Shown here: piece after piece, positions 23,256 to 24,251 of the stretch
Numbering within the stretch: the stretch's first letter is position 1
How the letters are laid out: each line of letters opens with the position of its first letter
Source of the DNA: SLFT01 sp964493075
GTDB taxonomy: Bacteria > Hydrogenedentota > Hydrogenedentia > Hydrogenedentales > CAITNO01
Direction: 5' to 3'
Assembly (NCBI GenBank): GCA_964493075.1
Contig: CAZBNU010000044.1
Coordinates: 1 to 24,251 of the forward strand
Length of the DNA: 24,251 nucleotides
Translations under genes and position numbers: made by a program
The notes under the pieces: model-generated
What the model was told of the DNA's origin: nothing
The model's input: the letters and a program-made list of their open reading frames with translations, nothing else
The model's database searches: none

Positions 23256-24251
23256 TCATGATAAAACCTCACGGTAATCACGGAGTTCCGTATAGTCGCA
23301 CAGCGTACTCATGGCGGCGCTGGTAACGGTAATGCCTGCTTCTACGACCGCCGCCACAGGATTCAGGCCGCCGCAAACGACCATACCGAAACGACCAATG
23401 GTAACAGGAATATCGAGAAGCGGCTGGTTGGGGCTGCCTACTGCCAGCACACCGCCCATGCCCAGCGTGTCGGCCACGCGAATCAGACGCTGCACTTCAG
23501 GCAACGCTGCTGCCGGTGCTTCCCGAAAACTGGCGCCCAGCGCGCCACTGCCTGTTTGCGCGATTTGTGTAAGGGAGGTCATGTGGCTTCGTATGAAAAT
23601 TTCGAGGGGGTCCAGGGACGATCCGTCGTAGTTAATGATTTGTGTGAAACGGTGGGGCCGTCCCTGCTCCATTTCGAGCAGACCACCAAAGCGTGAAGCC
23701 ATGGCGATATTCGCATGAAGCAAAATGCCATTCAGGCTGACGCTGCAAACTGTGCCGATTCCAATTTTTTTCGGCGGCACACAAAAACCGCCGATGGATT
23801 CCCCGGCCGACTTTACGGCGAGTAGTCTGCCCATGCCGAGGCGCGCCTTGTAGATGCGCCGCATGATGCGAAACGCCGCGGCTGCGTCCGTTACATCCAC
23901 CGTGGAGATGTTAAGGATCACTTTGCCAGAGCGCGTTTTCACATCAAAATCCATTTTATAGGAAAGGGTGTCCACTTTTGCGGCCACGAACCCGACCTTG
24001 TCAAAAACGAGGGCGTGATCCAGTTCCGCAGATCCTTTCTCCGTCAGCTGCCTTCCGCGCCGCCCCAGGTTGCGTGTCCAGCCCAGGCCGTCCATTTGCG
24101 CCAGGTAATTACGCACTGCCCGTTCGCTGATGATGATGCCGGACAGGCCCAGCGCGTTGGCGATGCGCTCGCTGCCGATGCTCTTCTCCGCATCATGCAA
24201 CACGCGCAATATGGCGATCATACGCCGCCTGGTTTTTATGTCAAGGTTGCT
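23256..24251 (-). CDS. NrpR-like regulator (winged helix + DUF128), 5' end off the edge
   Basis: At least 331 residues in frame. The visible ATG at 24221 may not be the start: the frame stays open to the window edge (DIKTRRRMIAILRVL), and the family helix begins before that ATG. Residues about 1-75 from that ATG form a winged helix (IGSERIANALGLSGIIISERAVRNYLAQMDGLGWTRNLGRRGRQLTEKG). The rest is a DUF128 (NRD) domain with the hallmark GTVCSVSLNGILLHANI...SRFGGLLEME and INYDGSSLDPLEIFI. In archaea NrpR represses nitrogen-assimilation genes and binds 2-oxoglutarate; archaeal forms often have two DUF128 copies, here only one. Bacterial homologues are uncharacterised. It precedes the DegT-type gene on the same strand. 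Confidence 0.85.
   Translation of the reverse strand, partial: SNLDIKTRRRMIAILRVLHDAEKSIGSERIANALGLSGIIISERAVRNYLAQMDGLGWTRNLGRRGRQLTEKGSAELDHALVFDKVGFVAAKVDTLSYKMDFDVKTRSGKVILNISTVDVTDAAAAFRIMRRIYKARLGMGRLLAVKSAGESIGGFCVPPKKIGIGTVCSVSLNGILLHANIAMASRFGGLLEMEQGRPHRFTQIINYDGSSLDPLEIFIRSHMTSLTQIAQTGSGALGASFREAPAAALPEVQRLIRVADTLGMGGVLAVGSPNQPLLDIPVTIGRFGMVVCGGLNPVAAVVEAGITVTSAAMSTLCDYTELRDYREVLS

Overview
The window is a bacterial, moderately GC-rich contig piece with one assembly gap (100 N at 16943-17042). A lipobox lipoprotein, a Tat-type signal, a ZIP transporter and several secreted hydrolases point to a double-membrane heterotroph. The mix is a GH38 mannosidase, a sulfatase-superfamily enzyme, a neutral-ceramidase-like hydrolase and a beta-propeller fused to a GH123/DUF4091-like domain. 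It resembles polysaccharide-degrading lineages of the Planctomycetota/Lentisphaerota/Hydrogenedentota kind. This placement is inference from gene content, not from a marker gene. No rRNA, tRNA or CRISPR array was seen.

Left part (1-6943, + strand): a sugar catabolism block. It runs from the end of a class II aldolase, through an L-fucose/L-arabinose isomerase-like protein and an FGGY kinase, to a GH38 alpha-mannosidase. Isomerase, kinase and aldolase together make the usual route from an aldose to triose-level products. A two-gene module (a small acidic protein overlapping a MNT-type nucleotidyltransferase) sits between isomerase and kinase, just after a 39-bp near-perfect palindrome.

Middle (6944-14737): an intergenic stretch holds a HicB-like relic and a dispersed 34-bp repeat. 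Then come a Rep/UvrD-type helicase, a lipoprotein plus sulfatase-like pair, a convergent Rrf2/IscR-like regulator, and a housekeeping row HU/IHF-like - tsaB - rimI - menG/ubiE. A Phd-VapC toxin-antitoxin module with a clear palindromic operator follows.

Right part (14803-24251): a three-helix membrane protein, a 36-residue single-helix membrane miniprotein and a ceramidase-like secreted hydrolase on +. A repeat-flanked assembly gap follows. On - lie a seven-bladed propeller/GH123-like giant (1123 aa), a ZupT-like zinc transporter, a DegT-type PLP aminotransferase with a Tat signal, and an NrpR-like regulator (wHTH + DUF128) running off the right edge.

The most unusual items are the Tat-tagged DegT aminotransferase beside an NrpR-like regulator, the propeller-GH123 fusion, the overlapping nucleotidyltransferase module inside the sugar operon, and the membrane miniprotein. 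I did not find a clearly new multi-gene system, but these are worth checking.
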